NCBI GenBank assembly: GCA_025057155.1
Contig: JANWYD010000013.1
Span: 62,001-126,000, forward strand
Source: Chloroflexaceae bacterium
GTDB lineage: Bacteria; Chloroflexota; Chloroflexia; Chloroflexales; Chloroflexaceae
DNA: 64,000 bases
Direction of reading: 5' to 3'
Shown: positions 36,308-44,593 of the stretch, piece after piece
Layout of the letters: each line of letters begins with the position of its first letter
Numbering within the stretch: the stretch's first letter is position 1
Program-made: the position numbers and the translations under genes
Notes under the pieces: generated by a model
What the model saw: only the letters and a program-made list of their open reading frames with translations
Database searches by the model: none
What the model was told of the DNA's origin: nothing

Positions 36308-36371
36308 GACGTAACAGGGTATGGTTCAGGGGCGGATGCTCCAACGTCTCTCCGTCGCTCCACATATCCGG

Positions 36372-36500
36372 TCTGTAGAGGTGTGGAGGTGTGGAGCTGT
36401 GGAGATGTAGAGGTGTCAACTAGATGTCGAGCCAATTTGACATGCTCCCTATTGAAAGATGCTCTACACCTCCACAGCTCTACACCTCTACAGCTCCACA
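36372..36500. repeat. Inverted pair of GGAGGTGT arrays
   Basis: A G-rich array (GTAGAGGTGTGGAGGTGTGG..., about 36372-36418) and a complementary C-rich array (CTCTACACCTCCACAGCTC..., about 36471-36500) flank a ~50-base centre. Together they can fold into a large imperfect hairpin. The centre TAGATGTCGAGCCAATTTGA shows no motif. Confidence 0.75.
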
Positions 36501-36578
36501 ATAGCCGGTCCATACCACGACAGAGTTATCAAGGTCAGGCCCTGCGCCCTCGCGGCTGCTCGCGGCGAAATCAACGTA

Positions 36579-37556
36579 TCAGGCACCGTCGGCGTGCACC
36601 GGCAGCGCCTGGCGCTCGGCTTCCCCGGAGGCTGGTTGCAGGCCGGCGCGGGCGATGATCGCCCGACCCGGGGACCCGGTGAGAAAGGTGAACAGCGACT
36701 GGGCGGGTCCGGGGCCGCTACGCTCGCGAACGCGAACGATGAACCAGCCCAGATTGAGGGACGCGCCGGCGAGATCGACGTGCCCCACGCCCTCGCCGCG
36801 GATCGGCGCGCAGCTTCGGGGCAAGAAAGCCAGCCCGAGACCGGCGCGCACGGCCTGCAACTGGGCGGTGGCGCTGTCGGTTTCCAGGCACGGGCGCAGA
36901 TCAGCCACATTCACGCCGCGGCGCCGGAGGAGATCCTCGATCGCCCGGCGCAGGGCCGTGCCGCTACGGGGCAGGATGAGGGGATGCTCACACAATGTGG
37001 CAGGAGGAAGCTGCTCTTGCCTGAGCAGGGGATGGCCCGCCGGGGCCGCCAGGATCAGCGGTTCGGTGGCGAGGAGGGTCGATTCGAGACCGCGGCGGCG
37101 CTGCGGCTCCTGGAGCAGCGCCAGGTTCAGACTGCGGTTGGCAAGACCGTCCAGCAAGGCTTCAGTGGAGGCAACCACGAGTTCCAGGCCGACACCCGGA
37201 AACTGCTCGTGAAAGCCGGCCAGCAGGCGCGGGAGCAGCCGCTCGCCGCCGCCCGGTGTACAGCCAAGCACCACACGCCCGGCCACCTGCCCTTTGAGCG
37301 CCATCAGCGTCTCTTCAGCCCGTTCGGCGAGGCGCACCAGCTCGCGGGCGCTGGCCAGCAACTCCTCACCGGCATGGGTAAGCACCATCCGCTGGCCCAC
37401 ACGCCGAAAGAGGCGGATGCCGCCCAGTTGCTCCTCCAGCGCGCGGATCTGCTGGCTCACCGCGGGCTGGGTCATATGCAGGGCCGCAGCGGCGGCGGAG
37501 TAATTCCCCGTGTCAACCACGGCGAGAAATGTGCGGAGATGGAACGTACTGAGCAT
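36579..37556 (-). CDS. LysR-type transcriptional regulator
   Basis: A 325-residue LysR protein. The N-terminal winged helix is STFHLRTFLAVVDTGNYSAAAAALHMTQPAVSQQIRALEEQLGGIRLFRR, followed by the linker helix (AGEELLASARELVRLAERAEETLMAL). The effector domain has two alpha/beta lobes starting VVLGCTPGGGERLLPRLLAGF. ATG 37556 lies 7 bases after the Nudix stop, so these two genes form an operon. LysR regulators usually control a neighbouring divergent gene, but no gene diverges here. The effector and target are unknown. A GGAGGTGT inverted array lies downstream. Confidence 0.93.
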   Translation of the reverse strand: MLSTFHLRTFLAVVDTGNYSAAAAALHMTQPAVSQQIRALEEQLGGIRLFRRVGQRMVLTHAGEELLASARELVRLAERAEETLMALKGQVAGRVVLGCTPGGGERLLPRLLAGFHEQFPGVGLELVVASTEALLDGLANRSLNLALLQEPQRRRGLESTLLATEPLILAAPAGHPLLRQEQLPPATLCEHPLILPRSGTALRRAIEDLLRRRGVNVADLRPCLETDSATAQLQAVRAGLGLAFLPRSCAPIRGEGVGHVDLAGASLNLGWFIVRVRERSGPGPAQSLFTFLTGSPGRAIIARAGLQPASGEAERQALPVHADGA

Positions 37557-37563
37557 GGCGCAA

Positions 37564-38208
37564 TCACAACCCGGCGCGGCGCAGGCGGGCCACCAGTTCG
37601 CTGAGCAGCAGCGCGGTGGCGCCCCAGACCTTGTAGCCCTCGAGGGCGAAAAAGGGCACCCGCATGCGCAGGCCACGCCGTTCCCAGACCTCTTCCTGAA
37701 CGGTCGCCGGGTCGAGCAGGATGCGCAGCGGCACACTGAAGGCCGCCTCAACCTCATCGGGATCGGGACGCAGATCGAGTTCGCTGCTGCTGAGGCCAAC
37801 CACCGGGGTAAGCCGGTTGTTGCTGGGCGGAATGTAAAAGGATGTGAGCGTGCCCAGCACCTCGACATTCGATGGCCGGACGCCCAGTTCCTCCCAGGCT
37901 TCGCGCAGCGCCGTGCCGACCGGTCCGCCATCATCAGGATCGGTGCCGCCCCCCGGCAGCGAGACCTCGCCGCGGTGGGTAGTCAGGCGGGCAGAGCGGA
38001 CCGTGAGGGGCATCCACAGTTCGCCTTCGCTCGGGTAGAACAGCACAAGCACGGCCGCTTCGCGCGGCGTCACGCCAGGGGGAGGATGCATGGGCCGGAT
38101 GATAGCGCCACTGAGATCGCGCAGAATGAGCAGTTCTTCGATAGCGACCGGCGCCGGATCGACCATCGCCCGGCGCAGCGCGTCTATTTGTTGCTCCAGA
38201 TGAGCCAT
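37564..38208 (-). CDS. CoA-pyrophosphatase-type Nudix hydrolase
   Basis: A 214-residue Nudix enzyme of the CoAse/NudL type, cleaving CoA derivatives. The box reads SLPGGGTDPDDGGPVGTALREAWEELGV, typical of this subfamily in having Asp where classical members have Glu. The subfamily upstream motif is LTVRSARLTTHRGEVSLPGG. Residues after the box (TLTSFYIPPSNNRLTPVVG) agree with CoAses. It leads the operon with the LysR gene. Regulation of CoA turnover is inference. Confidence 0.88.
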   Translation of the reverse strand: MAHLEQQIDALRRAMVDPAPVAIEELLILRDLSGAIIRPMHPPPGVTPREAAVLVLFYPSEGELWMPLTVRSARLTTHRGEVSLPGGGTDPDDGGPVGTALREAWEELGVRPSNVEVLGTLTSFYIPPSNNRLTPVVGLSSSELDLRPDPDEVEAAFSVPLRILLDPATVQEEVWERRGLRMRVPFFALEGYKVWGATALLLSELVARLRRAGL

Positions 38209-38400
38209 GGCTCAGATATGGCTACCTCGGCGTGAAGCACGAAGGGAAACCAGGTTGCCGTTTGCCCCTTATCCGCCGCGAGCGCCGGGACGGTCAGAAC
38301 ATCTGCTCGGAGAGCGGTTTGTTCGTAGCGGGACGGGCGCCTCCTGCACATCGCTCCTTCCGTCTACCAGGGCATAGCAGGGGCGACCGGCCGGTCGCCC

Positions 38401-39354
38401 CTACCTGTCCGTCCCTGAAGTTATAGGGGGATAACCCCAGGCGCCAGACGGAGGCGGGTAAGAAAAGCGGCTCTCCCCGCGTCCCGGCCAGGATGAGCGA
38501 ACATCTTCCATTTCATCAACGATCTGCCGGAGCGTGGCGGGATCGCCGTTGCGACGAGGAAAGCTATAGCTTGCCACAGGCACAAAGGCATCGGCGCCAG
38601 CCTGGTACAACAGTTGGGTAATACGAATGCTCCCAGTATCGATGTCAATCAGGTTGCAGGAGTTCTTGCCATGCTCGCGACCCTTGCCGCGTCGCGAGGT
38701 GGTGGTGCCGCTCTGGCAGATGATCGTCCCCCGGCGCAGATCAGGACTGACGTCACGGGTATGGCCGACGTAGGCGACGTGAACGTGGCCGCACAGCAGC
38801 AATTCTGCGCCCAGTTCGTCGAGCAGGCGCACGGCAGAGCGAGGGTTGCTTATCACCCGGTTGCGGCGCTGGCCAGGCGGGTTGACGACCGGGTGGTGCC
38901 AGACCACCACTTTGCACACCTCAGGCGGATAGCCGCGAAGCCGCTGCCGCAGCGCGTCTGCCTGGCTGCGGCTGAGTCTCCCCCCATCGGATGTCAGGCC
39001 ATGGGCGGTGCAGGCGCCAACTACGACGAGTCCAGGGCGCTCGAAGACCGGGTTGAGGTCGCCGCTAATATGGCGGCGGTACCGCCCAAGGGGGTCGAAC
39101 AGCCGGAGGTGCAGGTTGTAGAGCGGCACATCGTGATTGCCCGGCACAACGAGTTGCGGGCCGGGCAGAGCCGCGCGCAAGGCTCTGGCGACGAGCCAAT
39201 GAGTAGCAATATCGGCGCGCTGCACCAGGTCGCCGGAGATAACCACCAGGTCCGGTTTCAGGGTCGGCGCCTGACGGATCAAACACTCGGCGATTGCATG
39301 GTGAAATGGCGGGCCGGCGTGGAGGTCCGAGACGTGCAGGATCCGGTGGCGCAC
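38401..39354 (-). CDS. Calcineurin-like metallophosphoesterase
   Basis: A 317-residue metallophosphoesterase with complete metal motifs: RILHVSDLHAG (DxH), LVVISGDLVQ (GD), LVVPGNHDVPLYN (GNHD), VVVWHHPVV (H) and LLLCGHVHVAY (GHxH). The order and spacing fit the Icc/cyclic-nucleotide phosphodiesterase-type group; it is not SbcD-like although SbcC lies 2 kb away. The substrate is unknown. GTG 39354 follows GAGGAG by 7 bases and comes 3 bases after the stop of a tiny membrane protein gene, so the two are coupled. Confidence 0.9.
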   Translation of the reverse strand: MRHRILHVSDLHAGPPFHHAIAECLIRQAPTLKPDLVVISGDLVQRADIATHWLVARALRAALPGPQLVVPGNHDVPLYNLHLRLFDPLGRYRRHISGDLNPVFERPGLVVVGACTAHGLTSDGGRLSRSQADALRQRLRGYPPEVCKVVVWHHPVVNPPGQRRNRVISNPRSAVRLLDELGAELLLCGHVHVAYVGHTRDVSPDLRRGTIICQSGTTTSRRGKGREHGKNSCNLIDIDTGSIRITQLLYQAGADAFVPVASYSFPRRNGDPATLRQIVDEMEDVRSSWPGRGESRFSYPPPSGAWGYPPITSGTDR

Positions 39355-39357
39355 GCG

Positions 39358-39495
39358 CTACTCCTCGGCGGGCGGCGTCGCCGCGGCCGTAGCCTTCTCC
39401 CGCATAAGGCCCAGGAACGCCCGCGCAATCAAAATGGCCTCGATGGCCAGAGCGACAAGGAAGCCATAGCGGACAATCAGGGCGAGGGTGTACAT
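39358..39495 (-). CDS. Small membrane protein, 45 aa, coupled to phosphoesterase
   Basis: A short ORF ending 3 bases before the metallophosphoesterase start. ATG 39495 has GGAG 6 bases upstream. The product has one hydrophobic helix (YTLALIVRYGFLVALAIEAILIARAFLGL) and a polar tail with two Glu at the end. An extended -10 (TGCTACAAT, 39561-39569) lies about 60 bases upstream. It may localise or regulate the phosphoesterase; this is inference. Confidence 0.6.
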   Translation of the reverse strand: MYTLALIVRYGFLVALAIEAILIARAFLGLMREKATAAATPPAEE

Positions 39496-39560
39496 ACAGG
39501 CTCCGAACCAGGCGCCTGACAGGCGCATACACGCGCTATGTAAGGAGTGCGATGTGGCCT

Positions 39561-39569
39561 ATTGTAGCA
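39561..39569 (-). promoter_or_regulatory. Extended -10 promoter for small protein/phosphoesterase pair
   Basis: The reverse strand reads TGCTACAAT, without a recognisable -35. It predicts a transcript starting near 39554 with a ~60-base leader before the 45-residue protein. Confidence 0.55.
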
Positions 39570-39599
39570 CGGCCCGGCGGCAGGCGCTAGAGCCATCCC

Positions 39600-39757
39600 G
39601 AGGTGTAGAGGTGTGGAGGTGTGGAGGTGTGGAGGTATGCAGGTGTGGAGCAGTAGAGCGCTCGATCAGCCGATAGGCGCTCTGCCGGGGGCCTGGTTCC
39701 ACCTCGCAGGACCATCCGGTTTTCATCCCGGCAGTTCCACACCTCTACACTTCTACA
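39600..39757. repeat. Inverted pair of GGAGGTGT arrays
   Basis: A G-rich array (39602-39655) and a C-rich array (TTCCACACCTCTACACTTCTAC, 39735-39756) face each other around an ~80-base centre. This fills most of the 317-base spacer after the upstream secreted-protein gene; no gene is seen in the spacer. Confidence 0.7.
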
Positions 39758-39812
39758 AAGCGGTTATGTGAAGTGGAAGGCAGCAGTTATGCCACGAAGG
39801 CAGCCTCTGAAC

Positions 39813-40943
39813 TTAACGCTGTTCCCAGTAGCTGTAGTGTGACCCGAAGACCCAGACCTGGTTGGTTTCCAGCAGGTGCACTACAAGCCCTCCGCCGCCA
39901 AAGAATTGCACGTTGGCGCGTTCGGCGCGTTCGGGAGCGGTGCCATAGCCGATCCACTGGCCCTGGCCCCGGCTGCCGTACCAGATCTTGTAGAAGCCCC
40001 GCACGGGCACGTACAGTCCAGGAGGCGGATCGGCGGCGGGAGGCAGCGGTTCGCCTTCCTGATACCTGTCGTCGGTAAGGAAATACGACGGTTCAGGCGC
40101 AGGACGTCCAGCGTCTTTGATCACGACGATCACACGGCGCCCTTCGCCCAGATCGAGCCAGATCATCGCGCCGTGCTGGAAGGGTTGAAAGGCCGCCGGG
40201 ATGCCAGCATAGGCCCGATCAGGGCAAAACAACGAGTTACGGAAGCGACTCTCGGCAATCCGCACCTCCAGGCCGAAGGCCACTGGACGAATGGGGTCGG
40301 CGCAGGAGGGCACGTTACGTGCATTGAGGAGGTCGCGTCCAAGCAACCCCAGCAGCACTTCGTAGGGCGTGCCGGCCAGTTCGGTATGGTGCTCCATGCG
40401 CCGGCGCTCAAAGTACTGCACCGTTCCTGTCCAGCTCTCCAGAGTTTCGACGCGCGGCTCGCTGATGGGGTACCCGAAGCGCATCAGGCCGCCGTTGCGT
40501 TCCCAGTAACGCAGGAAGAGGCCGCAGAGACTGTGGCCGGTTGCGGGGAAGAAGCGGCAACCGTGCGTCGGACCGACAGGGCCGGGCAGGGTCTGCCAGG
40601 GGCGGGCCTGCAACTCCAGAATGCGGGCCCCCAGGCGCCCGGCCAGGACGCCCAGGCCCTCATTGCTGTGGTCCTCCAGACGGTCGCGTTCAAACCACTG
40701 GACCGGGCCGGTCCAGATGCCCTCAACGGTTTCGATGCGTTGCTCGCTGATCGGATACCCGAACACGGCCAGGCCGCCATTACGCTCCCAGTAGTCGAGG
40801 ATACGTCCAGAGACGCAGTAGCCGGTTTCGGGGAAGCAGCGGGTGCGTGCCAGGGCCCGCGCGGGGACGGCGGCGGTCAGGGTCGCCAGCAGCACGAGGG
40901 CCAGCGACAGGATGACGGCGATGCGAAGCATGCGGTGGCACAT
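39813..40943 (-). CDS. Secreted protein with FGYPISE-type repeats
   Basis: A 376-residue exported protein of unknown role. Residues 1-30 form a signal peptide (IAVILSLALVLLATLTAAVPARA). Two repeats of ~75 residues follow, each with the order CFPETGYCVSGRILDYWERNGGLAVFGYPISE then VQWFERDRLE; the second reads CRFFPATGHSLCGLFLRYWERNGGL then VQYFERRRME. The C-terminal half is a different domain (GLYVPVRGFYKIWYGSRGQGQWIGYG and VQFFGGGGLVVHLLETNQVWVFGSHYS). Similar repeat segments are in the 830-2707 protein. Pairs of Cys in each repeat could form disulfides. Confidence 0.85.
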   Translation of the reverse strand: MCHRMLRIAVILSLALVLLATLTAAVPARALARTRCFPETGYCVSGRILDYWERNGGLAVFGYPISEQRIETVEGIWTGPVQWFERDRLEDHSNEGLGVLAGRLGARILELQARPWQTLPGPVGPTHGCRFFPATGHSLCGLFLRYWERNGGLMRFGYPISEPRVETLESWTGTVQYFERRRMEHHTELAGTPYEVLLGLLGRDLLNARNVPSCADPIRPVAFGLEVRIAESRFRNSLFCPDRAYAGIPAAFQPFQHGAMIWLDLGEGRRVIVVIKDAGRPAPEPSYFLTDDRYQEGEPLPPAADPPPGLYVPVRGFYKIWYGSRGQGQWIGYGTAPERAERANVQFFGGGGLVVHLLETNQVWVFGSHYSYWEQR

Positions 40944-41157
40944 ACGGGCCTCCTGCGGTCAAGACCCCTTCAGCGCGCCGAGATTTGCGAGCGGAAGGAA
41001 GCCGCGATGCGCCTTGATGGTACCACCGGCGGCGGCCGGAAGCGATGGCGCTTTCCTCGCATGCACCTCAGGAGAACCTGATGGCAACCTGGGGAAACCA
41101 GGTTTCCCCCCGCGCCCCTGCCAGAAGGTGAGGTTTTTGGGCCGGGTCGCCATAATG

Positions 41158-41297
41158 TAGTCTGTGAACAAAGTTTTTCGCTCAACCCCGCCCCCTCCCC
41201 AACTCTCCCCCGCTGGAGGAGGGAGCCGGGCGCCTCCCCCCAACGGGGGGAGGTTGGGAGGGGGGCGGAATTGCCAGGAAACTTCATTTACAGACTA
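41158..41297. mobile_element. MITE-like element with TA ends
   Basis: The left end TAGTCTGTGAACAAAGTTT and right end AAACTTCATTTACAGACTA are imperfect inverted repeats beginning and ending with TA. An inner near-perfect pair, CCGCCCCCTCCCCAAC (41188-41203) and GTTGGGAGGGGGGCGG (41253-41268), encloses a third short stem. The element is 140 bases with no open frame. It occupies much of the 425-base spacer between the secreted-protein gene and sbcC, along with a GGAAACCAGGTTTCC palindrome at 41089-41108. Confidence 0.55.
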
Positions 41298-41369
41298 ATA
41301 AGACCGTAATGCGCGCAGAGCCCTCAAAGTACGGTAATCGAAAATCCAGAATCAACATCCAGAATGGCC

Positions 41370-44300
41370 TTAGCGGATCTCCCAGCGCGAACCGCGCGGG
41401 GTCTTGGTCACCTCGATATGGGTTGGAAAACGGTCCTTCAGGTCATCAATATGGGTGATCACGATGATGCGCTTGAAGTCCTCTTGCACGCTGGTGATGG
41501 CCTCGACCATGCGTTCGCGCCCGACAGCGTCGAGGACGCCGAAGCCCTCGTCAATCACCAGGGTTTCGAGGCGAGCGCCAGCGCGGCGGGCAAGGAGGCG
41601 CGAGAGGGCGATGCGGATGGCGAAGTTGGCGCGCATGGCTTCGCCGCCGCTGAAGGCGTCGTAGACCCGCGTGCCGAGGGCGTCAGCGATGCGGATCTCC
41701 AGGGTCTCGACAGTGTCGCCCTTTTTGGTGTCGCGCTGCATCTCGAAGCTGACGTGCATCTGGTTATCGGTCATGCGACCGAGGAGGCGATTGGCTTCAT
41801 CTTCGATCTGGGGGATGGCGGTTTCGATGAGCATGGCCTGCACGCCTTTTTTGCCAAACGCTTCGGCGAGTTCAGCGAAGAGGCTGTAGCGTTCCTGCAG
41901 GGCGCGTTCTTCGGAGCGGGCCTGCTCCAGCTCAGCGGCGGCGGCGCGAGCCTGGCGCAGGTAGGAGCTTTTCTCGGCGTGATCACGCCGGGCGGCCTGC
42001 AACTCGCGGTCGGTGGCGCTCAGGGCCTGCCGGAGTTCGGCCAGCTGCGACTGCGTGCGGGGCAATTCGCGCAACTCCTGTTCCAGCAGGGCATCTTCGC
42101 GGGTCAGACGCTCAACATCGGCGGCGTCGCGGGCGCGCAGTTCTTCGTTCTGAAGGAGGATGGCGCGGTCGCGATTGAGGCCCTCCTGGGCGACGACCAG
42201 GGCGCGCTCTTCGTCCTCCCAGCGGCGGAGGGCGCGGGCCTGCTCGCGAGCGGCGGCGTGGGCCTCCGGGTCGTAGCCCAGGGCTTCGATCTCGGCGCGC
42301 ACGGCCAGACCCTCGTCGCGCACCGCGTGGGCGAAGTCGTTGGTGTCAATCACGCGCTGTAGTTCGGCAACCTCGGCGGTCAGCGCCGGCAGGTCCTTCA
42401 GTTCGGCCTCGATGTGCCGCAGTTCCTCGCGATAGGCCTCCTGGCGACCTTCGAGTTGCCCGCGGCTGTGGAGTTGCCGGTCGAGTTCCGCCAGGCGTTC
42501 GTCGAGCATGCGGCGCATCTGGGCCAGTTCCTGCGGATCGCCCAGCAGGTCGAGGTCGGCGGCGATGGCCGCCAGCTCGGCCTGGGTGGGGGGGTCAATC
42601 GCATCGGCAGCGAGGTTGGCGCGCAGCTCATCCAGTTCGGCGCGGCGCGCGGCGGCTTCGGCGCGCCAGGCGGGAACGGCTTCCAGTTGCCGCTCCAGGC
42701 TCTCGACGCGCGCCGCCGAGGCGCGGAGGCTGTTCATCTTCGCTTCAAGCTCGGCGATGGTGTCACGGGCGGCGGCAAGCTCCGTCTCTGCCTGCCGCCC
42801 GTCGCGGCGCGCAACGGCTTCGGCTTCCCGCAGGCGTTCCAACTCGGCCTCGTAGTGGCGGCGGGCCTCGGCGATGCCCTCGGCTCCCAGGGTCGAGCCA
42901 CAGACCGGGCAGACCCCGGCGCCTTCGTCGAGGAGGGCCTGGTTGCGTTCGAGCTTTTCGCGCTCATTCCGGGCGGCCTGCGCGGCGGCGCGCAGGGCGC
43001 TGAGGCGCTCAAGCGCGGTCTGCGCGGCAGCCCTCAGAGTGACGAGACGATCACCGGCTTCGTCCAGAGCGGTCTGGTCGGCGCGAGCCGCCGCCAGCTC
43101 GGCCCGCCAGCGCTCCGCCTGAACCAGTTGAGCCTCAAGGCGTTCCAGCTCAACGCGACGAGTGTCGCAAGCGGTTTGCAGGGCCTCGCGGCGGGCCTGA
43201 AGGGTCGCGGTGAGGCTCACGCGGCGGCGCAGCAAATCGTCGATCTGCGCCGCCTGCCGGGCCAGGCTCTCGGCCTCGCCGGCACAGCGGGCGCGTTCGG
43301 CGACGAGGGGCGCAAGAGCGTCGAGGGTCCTGGCGAGGCCATCAAGTTCGGCAAGGAGCATTTCGCGGCGCATCGCCTTGCGAGCGAGATCCTCCCGCCG
43401 GGCCTGGGCAGCGTGCAGGCGTTCGCGCAGCTTCGCCTTTTCCTCGGCGAACTGCTGGCGCAGATCGGCGTGGCGCCGTGACAACTCCTCATAGCGCTCG
43501 CGCAGGACATCCTGCCGTTCGACCTCGGCGCGGGCAGCGGCCAGAGCGCGCAGGCCGGCGTGGATCTCATCGCTCCGGGCGAGCAGCGTCTCGGCGCTGG
43601 CGATGCGGGCGCGCAATGCGGCCAGGTCCTGCTCGCGCCGCGTCAGATCGGCGCGGCGTTCGGCCAGGAGACGCTGCACTTCCTTACGCCGTTCAGCGCG
43701 CGTCTCCAGGAGACGCAGACGCTCGGCGGCGGCGGCGTGCTCATCGCGTGTCCGGGCGTAACGCTCCTCGACCCGGGCGACGTGCGTCTCCGCGGCCAGC
43801 ACCTGCTCTTCCCAGAAGGGCGCCTGATCGGCCTGCGCGCTGAGGTGGCTGATGCGTCCCCGGAGACCCTTCAATTGATCGTCAATGGCCCTGGCGCGTT
43901 CCCTGGCCCGTGTTTCCAGCGCGGCGTACTCGCCGAGATCGAGGATATCCGCAAGCACTTGCTTGCGTTCGGCGGGAGTGCGGGCGGTAAACTCATCGGC
44001 GCGACCCTGGAGCAAGAATGAGGCGTTGATGAAGGTCTGGTACGACATACGCAGCAGCGTGTTGATCTGCTGCTGCGTTTCGCGCACGCCATGCTCGCCG
44101 ACAGGGCGCCAGCGTTCGCCATCGTGCACGAACAGATCGAGCTGGCTTTTGCCGGGGGTCTGGCCGCCGCGCCTGCCCACCCCGCCGCGCTGGCGGGCGC
44201 GGCGCACGCGGTAGCGTTGCGGCCCCAGGCAAAACTCCAGATCCACAAACATTTCGCTGGCGCCCTGGGAGATCAGGTCATCGTCAGGTACACGGGCCTC

Positions 44301-44468
44301 GCCCCACAGCGCCCAGGTGATGGCATCGAGCAGGGCCGATTTGCCGGCGCCGTTTTCGCCGGAGAGGCAGACCACGTGCAGCCCATCGAAACACAGCGTC
44401 GGCGCCTCGGTGTCGCTCGCGGCGCGATAGCACATGAAGTTGGCGAGCGTGAGCCGGGTAGGGATCAT
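41370..44468 (-). CDS. sbcC: SbcC/Rad50-type SMC-like ATPase
   Basis: SbcC is the ATPase of the SbcCD nuclease, which processes DNA ends and hairpins. The 1032 residues have the N-terminal P-loop (VCLSGENGAGKSALLDAITWALWGEARV) and QGASEMFVDLEF. Two long charged coiled-coil arms (~200-480 and ~620-880) flank the zinc hook GVCPVCGSTLGAEG. The C-terminal signature FSGGEAMRANFAIRIALSRLL and Walker B region TLVIDEGFGVLD close it. ATG 44468 has GGGAG upstream. No sbcD is adjacent, which is unusual. Confidence 0.95.
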   Translation of the reverse strand: MIPTRLTLANFMCYRAASDTEAPTLCFDGLHVVCLSGENGAGKSALLDAITWALWGEARVPDDDLISQGASEMFVDLEFCLGPQRYRVRRARQRGGVGRRGGQTPGKSQLDLFVHDGERWRPVGEHGVRETQQQINTLLRMSYQTFINASFLLQGRADEFTARTPAERKQVLADILDLGEYAALETRARERARAIDDQLKGLRGRISHLSAQADQAPFWEEQVLAAETHVARVEERYARTRDEHAAAAERLRLLETRAERRKEVQRLLAERRADLTRREQDLAALRARIASAETLLARSDEIHAGLRALAAARAEVERQDVLRERYEELSRRHADLRQQFAEEKAKLRERLHAAQARREDLARKAMRREMLLAELDGLARTLDALAPLVAERARCAGEAESLARQAAQIDDLLRRRVSLTATLQARREALQTACDTRRVELERLEAQLVQAERWRAELAAARADQTALDEAGDRLVTLRAAAQTALERLSALRAAAQAARNEREKLERNQALLDEGAGVCPVCGSTLGAEGIAEARRHYEAELERLREAEAVARRDGRQAETELAAARDTIAELEAKMNSLRASAARVESLERQLEAVPAWRAEAAARRAELDELRANLAADAIDPPTQAELAAIAADLDLLGDPQELAQMRRMLDERLAELDRQLHSRGQLEGRQEAYREELRHIEAELKDLPALTAEVAELQRVIDTNDFAHAVRDEGLAVRAEIEALGYDPEAHAAAREQARALRRWEDEERALVVAQEGLNRDRAILLQNEELRARDAADVERLTREDALLEQELRELPRTQSQLAELRQALSATDRELQAARRDHAEKSSYLRQARAAAAELEQARSEERALQERYSLFAELAEAFGKKGVQAMLIETAIPQIEDEANRLLGRMTDNQMHVSFEMQRDTKKGDTVETLEIRIADALGTRVYDAFSGGEAMRANFAIRIALSRLLARRAGARLETLVIDEGFGVLDAVGRERMVEAITSVQEDFKRIIVITHIDDLKDRFPTHIEVTKTPRGSRWEIR

Positions 44469-44593
44469 GGCGTTGCTCCCAGCGGGCAGGGGCAAGGGGG
44501 AAACCGGGTTTTGCCCCAGACGTTACAACTAATAAAGGGCCAGGATGTCTCTGGAGTGGCTACCTCCTCCTCGCTTGGGGGGCGACGTTCACC

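Noticed and set aside
36372-36500. CRISPR array from GGAGGTGT repeats
   Set aside because: Units are 9 bases, tandem without spacers, and occur as inverted pairs; no cas genes are present.
38401-39354. SbcD partner for SbcC
   Set aside because: Start HVSDLHAG and overall spacing fit Icc-type phosphodiesterases; SbcD would start with a TADWHLG-type motif and sit next to sbcC.
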